NCBI GenBank assembly: GCA_032054765.1
Contig: DAMBSC010000012.1
Coordinates: forward strand, 62,001-126,000
Direction: 5' to 3'
Source of the DNA: DFXE01 sp032054765
Lineage (GTDB): Bacteria; Bacteroidota; Bacteroidia; Bacteroidales; Tannerellaceae
Length of the DNA stretch: 64,000 nucleotides
Shown here: positions 16,286 to 25,236 of the stretch, piece after piece
Numbering within the stretch: position 1 is the stretch's first letter
Layout of the letters: each line of letters starts with the position of its first letter
Position numbers and translations under genes: made by a program
The notes under the pieces: model-generated
What the model was told of the DNA's origin: nothing
Database searches by the model: none
What the model saw: only the letters and a program-made list of their open reading frames with translations

Positions 16286-17419
16286 ATGTATATACACGAA
16301 AGAGAAAATTGGACTGATTTCCATTGGAATAATGAAGAGCTATTGCCAAAATTAGCTTCCGTACGGCACTTGCAAGGAAAATTGCTTGGGCGAATGGAGA
16401 GCTTAGGCTTCGATTTAACCGAAAGAGCCACACTGGAATCCTTGATTTTGGATGTTGTCGATACCTCAAAAATCGAAGGCGAATACCTTAATCCTCAACT
16501 TGTACGCTCGTCCATTGCCCGAAAATTAGGAATTGAAGGCGCAGAAATAGTAACAATTCCCCGAAATATTGACGGAATAGTAGATGTACTCCTTGATGCC
16601 ACTCAAAACTACAATCGCCCCCTGGTCGAAGAACGGCTCTTTGGATGGCACAATTCACTCTTTCAGTCCGGTTACAGCGGTTATCAGAAAATAGATATTG
16701 CCTGTTACCGTTCAGCCGGAATGAAAGTCGTTTCGGGCGCATTCGGCAGAGAGAAAATACATTTTGAAGCACCGGTTCCGGAAAGAGTACCGCAAGAAAT
16801 GAAACTGTTTTTGGACTGGCTGAACAATGAAGATCATTCCGACCTGGTATTAAAATCAGCTATATCACACCTTTGGTTTGTTACGATCCACCCGTTCGAC
16901 GACGGCAACGGGAGGCTTGCCCGCGCAATCATGGATATGCTTTTGGCACGAAGCGAAAACAGTAAAATTCGATTTTACAGTATGTCCAACCAAATATTCA
17001 AAGAGCATAAACGATACAGCGAAATCATTGAAAAGACGCAAAAAGGAACAAATGATATTACAGAGTATTTAAACTGGTTCTTGGGCTGTTTTGAACGAGC
17101 ACTGCTTTCAAGTGAGAAAAATCTGGAAATAATATTGGATAAATCACGCTTCTGGGACAGACATAGAACTACTCCAATAAACGACAGGCAGCGGCAGATA
17201 ATCAATTACTTATACGATAACTATGACAAAGAAATCGGTTTTCTGCGTACTTCTACCTATGCAAAATTAGTCAATTCTTCTACGGATACTGCATTGCGCG
17301 ATTTGCAGGATTTGGTAGGAAAAGGAATGTTGCAGGCAGAGGATAGCGGAAAGAAGACCAATTACCTGATTGTTAGTCCCGCGAATATCAGGATACCGAA
17401 ATTAATAACGGAAGGATAA
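16286..17419 (+). CDS. Fic-domain protein with N-terminal inhibitory helix
   Basis: 377 aa from ATG 16286. A GTG at 16277 would overlap the operator, so I prefer the ATG. The protein has an N-terminal DUF4172-like region, an (S/T)xxxE(G/N) inhibitory helix (T60-SKI-E64-G65) and the full catalytic Fic motif HPFDDGNGRLAR (202-213). A winged-helix-like C-terminus follows ('GFLRTSTYAKLVNSSTDTALRDLQDLVGKGML'). Fic proteins transfer AMP or other groups from nucleotides to a hydroxyl; the glutamate of the inhibitory helix holds them inactive. The HTH suggests self-regulation. A copy of its 3' end is found at 22346. Confidence 0.95.
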   Translation: MYIHERENWTDFHWNNEELLPKLASVRHLQGKLLGRMESLGFDLTERATLESLILDVVDTSKIEGEYLNPQLVRSSIARKLGIEGAEIVTIPRNIDGIVDVLLDATQNYNRPLVEERLFGWHNSLFQSGYSGYQKIDIACYRSAGMKVVSGAFGREKIHFEAPVPERVPQEMKLFLDWLNNEDHSDLVLKSAISHLWFVTIHPFDDGNGRLARAIMDMLLARSENSKIRFYSMSNQIFKEHKRYSEIIEKTQKGTNDITEYLNWFLGCFERALLSSEKNLEIILDKSRFWDRHRTTPINDRQRQIINYLYDNYDKEIGFLRTSTYAKLVNSSTDTALRDLQDLVGKGMLQAEDSGKKTNYLIVSPANIRIPKLITEG

Positions 17420-17435
17420 AACCGAAGCACATCCG

Positions 17436-17705
17436 GGGGTGCCCCTCTTCTATCTATTGGCTAAGGTTGATCTTCGATTGCCGGGGGGCAAACACTCTTC
17501 TATCTATTATGGGGGGTAACCCCTCTTCTATCTATTGCCGGGGGTTTCAACCCCCGATAAGGAATAAATAATAATAAAATCTTCTGTGGGCTTTAGCCCC
17601 TATCCAAATATATTCAGAGGTTAAAACCCACAAATGAATGGGCTTTGCCCATGAGCTCCTTAATCCGGGGGTTGACCCCCCCGGCAATAGATAGAAAAGG
17701 GTTGA
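17436..17705. repeat. Family-A palindromic mosaic element
   Basis: Modules are 'tctattggctaaggttgatc' at the left, gtgggctttagcccc ... gaggttaaaacccac and atgggctttgcccat in the core, and ccgggggttgacccccccgg at the right. The remaining bases to 17845 hold short repeats of 'aaataatcaactaaatattc' type and no gene. Confidence 0.75.
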
Positions 17706-17845
17706 AACTTATGAGCCTGATGCATATCGGCGACAATTATTAGAAATAATAGCACAAATAATCAACTAAATATTCAACTAAATAATCAACTAAAAATCCC
17801 CGAGCTATTATACAATAGACTCAGGGATGGTTAACCAAAAACAAT

Positions 17846-18763
17846 CTATTTACTATAACTTGTCTTCACAAATTTGGCCTGTTGCAGATAATCGATACTC
17901 ATTTTTAGTCCATCTTCCAAGTTGGATGTGTATCCTTCCATCTCGACCACAATGTGTTTTACGCCCGCTGATTCTGCATTATTAAATATGGCGTCGAATC
18001 CTACCATGCCGCTTTGCCCTATTTCTTTATGGTCTTTGATGTGCAACACTGTAAAACGTCCCGGATATTTATGAAAATATTCTACCGGACTGTTTTGTCC
18101 CATGACAACCCAATATACATCCATTTCGATAAAGACATATTCCGGATTGGTGTTTTCGATCATGTAGTCCATCATTACGACCTTATCTTCTACCTTCCTG
18201 AATTCATGAGAATGATTATGATAGCCATATTTCATACCGTTTTCTTTGCAGCGTTTCCCTATCTCATTGTAATAATCGCAATAGGTTTTCAGGTCTTTAA
18301 TTGTTTTGGGCACGTCGAGCCAGGGGGTTACGATATAGGTCATTCCGGCTGCTTTGTGGGCAGCGATGCACTTATCCCACCATTTCAGCGATTCCGAAAA
18401 GTTGCCTGAAGCCAGTTCTTGTGGGGTGAGGTCTTTATTACAATGGGAAGATATTACTTTTAAGCCGGCAGCTTCTACATCCCGTTTAAATTCATCCGGT
18501 TTTTTACCGTAAAATAGTCCTTCATGGTATCCGGCCGATTCAACGCCTGTATATCCCATTTCTGCCAGTTCCTTTAAAATCGTGGTATAATCGGTACTGT
18601 AGCTTCCTGATTGGTTGCCGACATGGCTTCCGATACGTTCCCTGACCGAATAAAGTTGTATGGCAATTTCTTTTTTCTGGTTTTTGCTCTTCTTTTGTGC
18701 CATCACATTATACGGAAGGATCAAAAAAACTGCCAGTGCGGCAACTAATAATTTTGCTTTCAT
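17846..18763 (-). CDS. Exported sugar phosphate isomerase/epimerase-like protein
   Basis: 305 aa. The N-terminal signal peptide is MKAKLLVAALAVFLILPYNVMAQ; the mature part is an AP-endonuclease-2/xylose-isomerase-like TIM barrel. 'IAIQLYSVRERIG', 'GYTGVESAGYHEGLFYGK', 'KYGYHNHSHEF' (metal His) and 'YVFIEMDVYWVVMGQ' (metal Glu/Asp) are typical of the family. Bacteroidota often carry exported members; they are presumed to act on sugars or inositols in the periplasm. A TATTTTTG -7 box on this strand lies at 18796-18803. The gene stands alone. Confidence 0.92.
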   Translation of the reverse strand: MKAKLLVAALAVFLILPYNVMAQKKSKNQKKEIAIQLYSVRERIGSHVGNQSGSYSTDYTTILKELAEMGYTGVESAGYHEGLFYGKKPDEFKRDVEAAGLKVISSHCNKDLTPQELASGNFSESLKWWDKCIAAHKAAGMTYIVTPWLDVPKTIKDLKTYCDYYNEIGKRCKENGMKYGYHNHSHEFRKVEDKVVMMDYMIENTNPEYVFIEMDVYWVVMGQNSPVEYFHKYPGRFTVLHIKDHKEIGQSGMVGFDAIFNNAESAGVKHIVVEMEGYTSNLEDGLKMSIDYLQQAKFVKTSYSK

Positions 18764-18795
18764 GTTCTAATCATTTTATTAATCAGTTTGTCAGG

Positions 18796-18803
18796 CAAAA
18801 ATA
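18796..18803 (-). promoter_or_regulatory. -7 box for the exported isomerase
   Basis: TATTTTTG on the minus strand, 33 bp upstream of the start codon; full match to TAnnTTTG. Confidence 0.5.
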
Positions 18804-18845
18804 GATGTCCGCCATGATATATAAAATGACGTGTGTCAGTTTCGG

Positions 18846-19415
18846 TTACAAAACTCCGGCTCTCACTCTACTTAATGTTTCCGGAGCCATTAAAAGGTAG
18901 GAAGCAATATGGGCTATTGAAGCCCGCTTGGCGGCATCGGGATATTCCCGGCAAAAACGTTCGTAACGTTCATGGGAACTTTCAAACCTCCACGAATCGG
19001 CTTTTTGCTGTGAAACAATTAAATCATATTCAAATATGCGCCTGTATAATTTGTTCATTTCCGGATATTTGTCGCATAAACGGCACCATTTTTCATAGTC
19101 TAAAAGATAGATCACGGAAGGTTCGATAGCTTCAACACAAAGCGTGGTTGGCTTTCTCTGAAACAGGCTTTCGATGCAGGTTGCTATATCTCCCTCGCAG
19201 GAAAAGTGCTCGGTTATATTCCGGCCGTCTTTATAATAGAATTGGCGAATGATGCCTTTTTCAATGATATACATATATCTGCTTATCTGCCCCTGACTCA
19301 GAATTATCTCATCTTTTTGGTACTCCCGGCGCTCTAAAACCGAGGCAAACGCATTAATTAATTCTTCGGAGAAATTCACATCGTATTTCTCCAATATTCT
19401 CTTGATTAATTCCAT
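18846..19415 (-). CDS. Crp/Fnr-family transcriptional regulator
   Basis: 189 aa. The N-terminal cyclic-nucleotide-binding-like beta-roll (about 15-120) has 'EIILSQGQISRYMYIIEKGIIRQFYYKDGRN'. The C-terminal HTH is degenerate-looking but standard for Bacteroidota Crp homologs ('SIAHIASYLLMAPETLSRVRAGVL'). No CxxC cluster is visible, so it is not an oxygen-sensing Fnr. A TATTTTTG -7 box at 19440-19447 (minus strand) precedes it. It is divergent from the VOC-PHP-PHP-HAD run at 19553 and may control it. Confidence 0.93.
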   Translation of the reverse strand: MELIKRILEKYDVNFSEELINAFASVLERREYQKDEIILSQGQISRYMYIIEKGIIRQFYYKDGRNITEHFSCEGDIATCIESLFQRKPTTLCVEAIEPSVIYLLDYEKWCRLCDKYPEMNKLYRRIFEYDLIVSQQKADSWRFESSHERYERFCREYPDAAKRASIAHIASYLLMAPETLSRVRAGVL

Positions 19416-19439
19416 AACTACAGATTGCTATAACATCTA

Positions 19440-19447
19440 CAAAAATA
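19440..19447 (-). promoter_or_regulatory. -7 box for the Crp/Fnr gene
   Basis: TATTTTTG on the minus strand, 25 bp upstream of the start codon. Confidence 0.5.
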
Positions 19448-19509
19448 GTGATTTTCATTGATATTGCCCGAAACTGACGCACGTCATTTCGCACCATATT
19501 CCCTTCTTT

Positions 19510-19517
19510 TAGCTTTG
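19510..19517 (+). promoter_or_regulatory. -7 box for the VOC-PHP operon
   Basis: TAGCTTTG matches TAnnTTTG and lies 35 bp before the VOC start at 19553. Confidence 0.5.
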
Positions 19518-19552
19518 TACAGGCTTAGAGTATTAATTAAAAACAAGTAATA

Positions 19553-19939
19553 ATGAAAATTGAACATTTAGCAATCTGGGCAGATGATATAGAGTTGCTC
19601 CGTGAGTTTTATACGACGTATTTTAATGTTAGCTGCAATGATAAGTATGTAAACTCCAAAAGGGGCTTTTCATCTTATTTTTTATCGTTTGGAGAAGATA
19701 AAACCCGTATTGAATTGATGCATATCCCCGATATGGCAGCCCCTGAAAGTAGAGGCAACCTGAAGGGATTGGCGCATTTCGCTATTTCAGTAGGAGGAAA
19801 AGATGCGGTAGATTCTCTTACGGAAAAGTTGCGCGAAGACGGATATACAATAGCGGGCGAGCCACGGACAAGCGGCGACGGGTATTATGAGAGTGTTGTT
19901 TTAGACCCGGAGGGGAACTATGTGGAAATTGTTGGATAA
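19553..19939 (+). CDS. VOC-family (glyoxalase/bleomycin-resistance-like) protein
   Basis: 128 aa with the two beta-alpha-beta-beta-beta VOC modules. The first starts 'MKIEHLAIWADDIELLREFYTTYF' with a metal-ligand His5; the second starts 'GLAHFAISVGGKDAVDSLTEKLREDGYTIAGEPRTSGDGYYESVVLDPEGNYVEIVG' and ends with the conserved Glu. It is probably a metal-dependent lyase or isomerase. It overlaps or abuts the PHP gene (stop 19939, next start 19959), first gene of a four-gene run with two PHP proteins and a HAD phosphatase. Confidence 0.92.
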   Translation: MKIEHLAIWADDIELLREFYTTYFNVSCNDKYVNSKRGFSSYFLSFGEDKTRIELMHIPDMAAPESRGNLKGLAHFAISVGGKDAVDSLTEKLREDGYTIAGEPRTSGDGYYESVVLDPEGNYVEIVG

Positions 19940-19958
19940 AGACAAAAGATTGAATAAT

Positions 19959-20699
19959 ATGAGCGAAAAAACATTTTTTCTTTATGATCTGCACATGCAC
20001 ATGTCTGCAAAACAAAGTGCGCAGGATATGGTAAAGAAAGCAGGGACAAGCGGTTTTAAAAGTTTTGGGATAGTGCAAAACGTGTCGCCATGGGGAATAA
20101 AGACCAATGATGACCTGCGGAAATTTATTAATGAAGTGAAAAACTATCCCTGCTACATGGGATTGCAACCGGTAGCCCCCGGATGGAGTCGGAATTTTGC
20201 AAAGGAACTGATAGATCAGGTAGATTATATCCTGATGGACCCCCAATATATGCCCAACGGTAATAAATATGGTGACCTGATGGAAGTATGGGACCACAAC
20301 TGCTATGTAGATGACCCCGAAGATTTTATGGAACGCAATATGGAATGGTATCTGAAAATACTGAACCATGAAGACGATCCGCTCGATATTTTTGGCTGGC
20401 CATTGTTCTTACCATTGAGTATCCAGAGAGAGTATTATAGCCTATGGACCCGGGAACGTATGGAGCAGGTAATCGAAGCTGCCCGCAGGAATCATATTGC
20501 GTTAGAGATAAACGACCTGGCTCATACACCACATGCCGAATTCATCCTGATGGCTAAAAAAGCCGGTGTCAAATTCACATTCGGATCAGACACCCGTGAT
20601 GAGCGCTCTTTCCGTTTGGATTACTGTAAAGAGATAGCAAAGTTATGTAATTTGACAGAAAATGATTTTTTCGTTCCAGTGCGTAAACCCAGAAAATAA
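19959..20699 (+). CDS. PHP-type metal-dependent phosphoesterase, cytosolic copy
   Basis: 246 aa from ATG 19959; an earlier in-frame ATG at 19920 is inside the VOC gene. N-terminal YDLHMHM provides the Asp10/His12/His14 metal triad of PHP hydrolases. Further conserved features are 'YCYMGLQPVAPGW'-like segments, 'LEINDLAHTPHAEFILMAKKAG' and 'FTFGSDTRD'. It belongs to the histidinol-phosphatase-like PHP group. It shares about its entire length with the following gene (tandem duplication). No signal peptide. Confidence 0.85.
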   Translation: MSEKTFFLYDLHMHMSAKQSAQDMVKKAGTSGFKSFGIVQNVSPWGIKTNDDLRKFINEVKNYPCYMGLQPVAPGWSRNFAKELIDQVDYILMDPQYMPNGNKYGDLMEVWDHNCYVDDPEDFMERNMEWYLKILNHEDDPLDIFGWPLFLPLSIQREYYSLWTRERMEQVIEAARRNHIALEINDLAHTPHAEFILMAKKAGVKFTFGSDTRDERSFRLDYCKEIAKLCNLTENDFFVPVRKPRK

Positions 20700-20713
20700 A
20701 TCATGTAGAAAGT

Positions 20714-21565
20714 ATGAAAAGAAAAGAATTTTTAAAGAGCTCCGCTATGATGTTGGCAGGCGGAATAACAATAGGGTTCAGCCATATAGAAGAAACAAAG
20801 GCTGCCGGTAAGTCATCAGTTATACCGGCCGGGGCATCAAAGCCTTTCCCCGTTTATGATTTACACTCTCACCGCTCTGACGTACAAACAGCACAGCAGA
20901 TGGTAGATAAAGCAAAGAAAAATGGCATACAGATGTTTGGCATAATGGAAAATGTGGCAGATTACGCTATCAGGAATGATGATGATTTACTGAAATTTAT
21001 CAATGAGCTGAAAGACTATCCCTGTTATATGGGCCTGCAACCGATGGAGATCGGCTGGAGTGCCAATCTGTCGAAAGAACTGATTGAAAAGGTCGATTAT
21101 GTTATTATGGACCCGCAGACCATCCGTAACAGTAATAAATACGGAGACACAGCCGAAGTATGGGAACACGACTGTTACATCCCGGATGCCGAAGAGTTCA
21201 TGAAGGTCAACATGCAACATTATCTGAATGTCATCAATAATCCGGAACCCCTCGACATCTTCGGATGGCCGTTATATCTTCCGCCGTCCATTGCGCGCGA
21301 TTACCACAGGCATTGGACCAAAGAACGCATGGAGCAGATTATTGAAGCTGCGCGAAACCGGGGTATTGCTTTAGAGATAAACGACCTGGCCCGTACCCCT
21401 CATGCCGAATTTATTCTGATGGCCAAAAAAGCCGATGTGAAGTTTGCTTTCGGATCAGACACCCGCGACCACCGCACTTTCCGCCTGGACTACTGTAAAC
21501 AGGTTGCCAGCCTGTGCGGACTGACAGAGGACGATTTCTATATACCGGTTCGCAAGAAAAGATGA
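20714..21565 (+). CDS. PHP-type metal-dependent phosphoesterase, exported copy
   Basis: 283 aa. It is a close tandem paralog of the preceding gene, extended by an N-terminal export leader MKRKEFLKSSAMMLAGG that looks like a Tat-like signal (basic pair, hydrophobic stretch) and an 'ETKAAG' cleavage region. Metal motif YDLHSHR (Asp49/His51/His53), then the same 'MEQIIEAARNRGIALEINDLARTPHAEF' and 'FGSDTRDHRTFRLDYCK'. The pair thus gives a cytosolic and an exported version of one enzyme. It lies 14 bp after the first copy. Confidence 0.87.
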   Translation: MKRKEFLKSSAMMLAGGITIGFSHIEETKAAGKSSVIPAGASKPFPVYDLHSHRSDVQTAQQMVDKAKKNGIQMFGIMENVADYAIRNDDDLLKFINELKDYPCYMGLQPMEIGWSANLSKELIEKVDYVIMDPQTIRNSNKYGDTAEVWEHDCYIPDAEEFMKVNMQHYLNVINNPEPLDIFGWPLYLPPSIARDYHRHWTKERMEQIIEAARNRGIALEINDLARTPHAEFILMAKKADVKFAFGSDTRDHRTFRLDYCKQVASLCGLTEDDFYIPVRKKR

Positions 21566-21578
21566 TAGTTAAATAAAA

Positions 21579-22187
21579 ATGAAACAGATAAAAAATATAG
21601 TTTTCGATTTCGGCGGTGTTCTGTTGGATTGGAATCCAAGATATTTCTACCGCAGTTTTTTTTGGGATGAAAATGAAATGGAACATTTTCTTACGAATGT
21701 CTGCAACGACGAATGGAACGCGGAACAGGATAAAGGGCGTTCCTTTGCCGAAGGCGTTAAGCTGTTGCAATGGCAGCATCCCGAATACAGGGAAGCCATA
21801 GCCCTGTTCGCAAGCAATTGGGAAGATATGCTCAGAGGGGAGTTAACAGAGACGGTAAGCTTGTTGCGTAAACTCAAAAACGAAGGATATGGTATTTATG
21901 GATTAACAAACTGGTCGGCAGAGACAATACAGATAGTTTATCGCAAATATGATTTCTTTAAATTGTTTGATGGTATTGTTGTTTCGGGAGAAGAGAAGCT
22001 GATTAAGCCTGATAAACAGATCTATAATACATTACTTGAGAGATATCATTTAAAAGCAGAAGAATCTGTATTTATTGATGATAATCCTGCCAATATAGAA
22101 TCAGCATGGGAATTAGGGTTTAATGTAATTCTTTTCAATAAAATCATGCATGTCGAGGAAGAATTATCAGAGATTATTAATTTATAA
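21579..22187 (+). CDS. HAD-family hydrolase (subfamily IA)
   Basis: 202 aa. Motif I FDFGGVLLD (Asp10; the usual second Asp is Gly, as in epoxide-hydrolase-like and YihX-type HADs), motif II 'YGLTNWS', motif III Lys in 'GEEKLIKPDKQIY', and motif IV 'VFIDDNPANIESA' are all visible. The cap is helical (about 15-85). It is a sugar-phosphate or small-phosphate phosphatase. It is the last gene of the VOC-PHP-PHP-HAD run, 13 bp after the second PHP gene. Confidence 0.94.
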   Translation: MKQIKNIVFDFGGVLLDWNPRYFYRSFFWDENEMEHFLTNVCNDEWNAEQDKGRSFAEGVKLLQWQHPEYREAIALFASNWEDMLRGELTETVSLLRKLKNEGYGIYGLTNWSAETIQIVYRKYDFFKLFDGIVVSGEEKLIKPDKQIYNTLLERYHLKAEESVFIDDNPANIESAWELGFNVILFNKIMHVEEELSEIINL

Positions 22188-22345
22188 AAACAAAGTTCAG
22201 GACCACGAAAATCAATGAGTTTGTGAATACAATCCTTAGCGGCAATATCTTGTACAGGGATAAAATAAAATGCCATTTTGTGGTTCTGATTTTTTTCTAA
22301 TTGGATTATTGCCTCTTTAGCGCAAGCAATCCAGGCTTGTTCCCA

Positions 22346-22414
22346 CGAATATCAGGATACCGAAATTAATAACGGAAGGATAAAACCGAGCATATCCGGG
22401 GGTGCCCCTCTTCC
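22346..22414 (+). pseudogene. Duplicated 3' end of the fic gene
   Basis: The sequence from cgaatatcaggataccga through the stop and on to gggggtgcccctcttc is nearly identical to 17382-17452, i.e. the last residues (NIRIPKLITEG) and 3' flank of the Fic gene. The first 44 bp match exactly. It is a relic of a second fic copy or of a rearrangement. Confidence 0.75.
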
Positions 22415-22421
22415 GAATTTA

Positions 22422-23558
22422 TCATGGAACCAACTCAAAATCGTATTTTTCAAATTCATTCCCGTTGATTATTATACTGACCTGGTGAAGCCCGAGGTGA
22501 AGTTTCCGCGTTGTTACGACTTTAAAAGAATGCCTTCGGGTAATCTGTGTCGTAGAATTGGCAGCGTATTCCTTTTCGCTGATCTTGTGGACTTTTCTGG
22601 TCAATGTGCCATTTGCTTTTTGATAATAGATTCCGTATTCCAGGCGAATATTGATTTTTTTATCGCTGTTGTTTAATAGTTTAAAGCTAAACTCCAACGA
22701 ATTGCCGACTTTAACTTTGGGCGTTAACAATTGGAAATCCGTAATACGTATATTTTTCACGCCACCCAATCCGAATAGTTCCATTATTTCCGGATTGCCT
22801 TGTTTGAGGAGGGTACGGCAGCCGTGCTTGATAATCCAATCCACCTCTTTCGACTCGCCTCTCCATTTCTTTGCCAGCTCAATCACTATTTCCGGATTGT
22901 CTTTCGCAATATCATTCAAATTATTGGCAACACTCAACCGTACAAATCTTGCAGGATCGTTTTTCAGATTTTCCAGAATTGGAATGATCGGCGCGGGATC
23001 TTTCTTCAAACCCGGCAAAGCCATCGCCCAGGGAAGACGCGGACGGCAACCTTCCGACGCAAGCCGCCTTACACCCCAATGTTCATGTTTCGACCAGACC
23101 AGCATTTGTGCCATCATTTCCTCGGGATATTTCACAATGAACGGATGAGTTGCAAACTCGCAGCTTGAAAACTGGGTGATTTTCTCTATCGCTTTGACAG
23201 AGGTTTCGTAATCGTCTAACCCGTATTGTTCTACATAATTATCCAGAATCATCCCATACTCCAGTATCAGCCCAAACTTTTCATCGTCTATTTTCGAAAA
23301 ATCAGGGTATGCGCTTTCTACATAGTCCAACAGCTCAAGTATTTTAGCGATCGCTTCTTTGTAATCTGCCGGTAGGAACTTTTTCAGCACTGTTGTAATG
23401 TGCGCAATACGTTGTTTAAATTCCCGGTTTTCCCATTCATCGTCCATGATTTGGGACACAAAGGCGGGAGCATCAAAATGAGGGATAACACGTTTCAAAT
23501 CTGTCGAAAATCTGTCGAAAAACTGCTCGTTGAACATGTTTTTAAAGGGTTCTGCCAT
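22422..23558 (-). CDS. AlkC-type DNA alkylation repair protein
   Basis: 378 aa from ATG 23558 (an in-frame start at 23657 lies before the likely promoter). HEAT-like alpha-helical repeats fill residues 1-275 and include 'WSKHEHWGVRRLASEGCRPRLPWAMALPGLKKDP' and 'DPARFVRLSVANNLNDIAKDNPEIV', the conserved AlkC/AlkD-superfamily signatures. Residues about 280-378 form an Ig-like beta-sandwich ('VKVGNSLEFSFKLLNNSDKKINIRLEYGIYY'), as in the AlkC2-type members. AlkC removes alkylated bases by a non-base-flipping mechanism. TATCTTTG on the minus strand (23614-23621) is its -7 box. Confidence 0.92.
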   Translation of the reverse strand: MAEPFKNMFNEQFFDRFSTDLKRVIPHFDAPAFVSQIMDDEWENREFKQRIAHITTVLKKFLPADYKEAIAKILELLDYVESAYPDFSKIDDEKFGLILEYGMILDNYVEQYGLDDYETSVKAIEKITQFSSCEFATHPFIVKYPEEMMAQMLVWSKHEHWGVRRLASEGCRPRLPWAMALPGLKKDPAPIIPILENLKNDPARFVRLSVANNLNDIAKDNPEIVIELAKKWRGESKEVDWIIKHGCRTLLKQGNPEIMELFGLGGVKNIRITDFQLLTPKVKVGNSLEFSFKLLNNSDKKINIRLEYGIYYQKANGTLTRKVHKISEKEYAANSTTQITRRHSFKVVTTRKLHLGLHQVSIIINGNEFEKYDFELVP

Positions 23559-23613
23559 ATTTTTGTTTTTTAGATCATTGCGAGAAGGTTGTTTTTTACC
23601 ATTATTTGCTCCG

Positions 23614-23621
23614 CAAAGATA
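23614..23621 (-). promoter_or_regulatory. -7 box for the AlkC-type gene
   Basis: TATCTTTG on the minus strand, exact TAnnTTTG match, 56 bp upstream of ATG 23558. Confidence 0.5.
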
Positions 23622-23865
23622 AGCTATTGTTTGACAACTGTATGTCAGTATGTTCAAATATTCTTTTATGCTGGTTGATCCTATCTACTTTTATTACTTC
23701 TTCCATAATCATTCATCACGGTATTTGCTTACATCCCAGAACGAGCCCGCTCCGCTGAAAACATTCATCACCCTTTCCCCTTTTAATAATATAAACTTTT
23801 ACAGCATAATATATGTTATTAATATTAGTCAGCCAAAGTATGAATTAGCAAATTAAAAGGACATT

Positions 23866-24912
23866 ATGAAGATTTTCAGTACATTTCTAATTTTAGTATT
23901 ACTAAGTATCACATGTAATCCATCTGCACGTGCATGCACACGCGTTGTATACAAAGGACCGGACAATACTGTAATAACAGCCCGGTCGATGGACTGGAGA
24001 AGTGAGATAGACCCTAATATATGGATATTCCCCAGAGGCATACAGCATACAGGGGAAGTGGGGCCGCTTTCTATAAAATGGACGTCGAAATACGGCAGCA
24101 TTATCGCCAGTTCATGGGACATCGCAACGACCGACGGCATGAACGAAAAAGGAGTAGTAGCTAATTTACTGTGGTTGGGAGAGTCGGAATACCCTGAATT
24201 TAACCCTAATGGAACAAAACAGGGAATGTCTGTATCATTATGGGCGCAATATATACTCGATAATTTTGCAACAGTAGAAGAAGCCGTAAACTACCTGAAG
24301 GACGAGCCTTTTGTCATTGTTAGCGATTATATACCCGGAACAGAAAGATTTGCCACCGTACATCTGTCCATATCTGATGCCCGGGGCGACAATGCAGTAT
24401 TCGAATATATCGGCGGGAAATTAGTTGTTCATCACGACCCTTCTTATGTGGTTATGACTAATTCCCCTGTTTTCGACCAGCAACTGGCGTTGAATGAATA
24501 TTGGAAAGGAATACCGGGAACAATTATGCTTCCGGGAACCAACCGGGCAGCAGACCGTTTTGTACGCGCTTCTTATTACATTCAGGCAATTCCCCGAACC
24601 AGCGATATCCGCACATCGATTGCCAGCGTATTTAGTGTCATCCGCAACTGCTCCGTCCCTTATGGCATATCTTCCGAAACCGAACCAAACATTTCATCTA
24701 CACGCTGGCGTTCCGTATCCGACCAGAAAAACCTGATGTATTTCTTTGAAACGGTATTGACTCCCAACGTATTCTGGGTCAATCTCAAAGACTTCGACCT
24801 GACCGAAAAGGGAAAAGTAATGAAACTCGACCTAAGTAATCATGCAACTTACAGCGGCAAGTCTAACAACTCATTCAAATCGACCCCTTCGTTTGATTTT
24901 CTTGGTTTGTAA
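23866..24912 (+). CDS. Linear amide C-N hydrolase (choloylglycine hydrolase family)
   Basis: 348 aa. The signal peptide (about 1-23, ending 'SARA') precedes the Ntn-hydrolase nucleophile Cys24 (CTRVVY). The next conserved blocks are 'ITARSMDWR' (Arg/Asp of the active site), 'SSWDIATTDGMNEKGVVANLLWLG' and 'VMTNSPVFDQQLALNEYW'. Processing would expose Cys24 as N-terminus, as in bile-salt hydrolases and penicillin V acylases. The exported Bacteroidota members include both activities; substrate is not decidable here. A purine-rich site (aaaaggac) precedes the start. Confidence 0.94.
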   Translation: MKIFSTFLILVLLSITCNPSARACTRVVYKGPDNTVITARSMDWRSEIDPNIWIFPRGIQHTGEVGPLSIKWTSKYGSIIASSWDIATTDGMNEKGVVANLLWLGESEYPEFNPNGTKQGMSVSLWAQYILDNFATVEEAVNYLKDEPFVIVSDYIPGTERFATVHLSISDARGDNAVFEYIGGKLVVHHDPSYVVMTNSPVFDQQLALNEYWKGIPGTIMLPGTNRAADRFVRASYYIQAIPRTSDIRTSIASVFSVIRNCSVPYGISSETEPNISSTRWRSVSDQKNLMYFFETVLTPNVFWVNLKDFDLTEKGKVMKLDLSNHATYSGKSNNSFKSTPSFDFLGL

Positions 24913-24982
24913 ACAAGGGAAAGGTATGCTTTCCTTTATTTCCATATATTTGTAAAAGCAATGATTTAATGAATGTACGATA

Positions 24983-25177
24983 ATGCCCGGTAAAAAGTTT
25001 GAGTTTGATGCCATAATCCACAAAGTTCCTGACATTGATGGCGCTTATGTAGAGATTCCATTCGATGTAAAAGAAGTATTCGGAAAAGTGCGGGTTCCTG
25101 TATATGCCACTTTTGATGGAGTAGCATATACAGGTAGTATTGTGAAAATGGGAACTCCCTTATTCCCGTTTTATTAA
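24983..25177 (+). CDS. Truncated DUF1905 domain protein
   Basis: 64 aa. The sequence matches the N-terminal two-thirds of the DUF1905 fold (FEFDAIIHKVPDIDGAYVEIPFDVKEVFGKVRVPVYATFDGVAYTGSIVKMGTP as separate strands). It then ends abruptly as LFPFY, where the family continues with an 'ILGIRKDIR' helix. No other frame continues the homology. Downstream is a 22-nt-period array, so the gene may have been cut by it. It could still be translated as a short protein. Confidence 0.6.
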   Translation: MPGKKFEFDAIIHKVPDIDGAYVEIPFDVKEVFGKVRVPVYATFDGVAYTGSIVKMGTPLFPFY

Positions 25178-25236
25178 GACAAAACAGAATAATCTTTATA
25201 TTACTGTTTAACAATACGTTATACATCAACCAAAAA

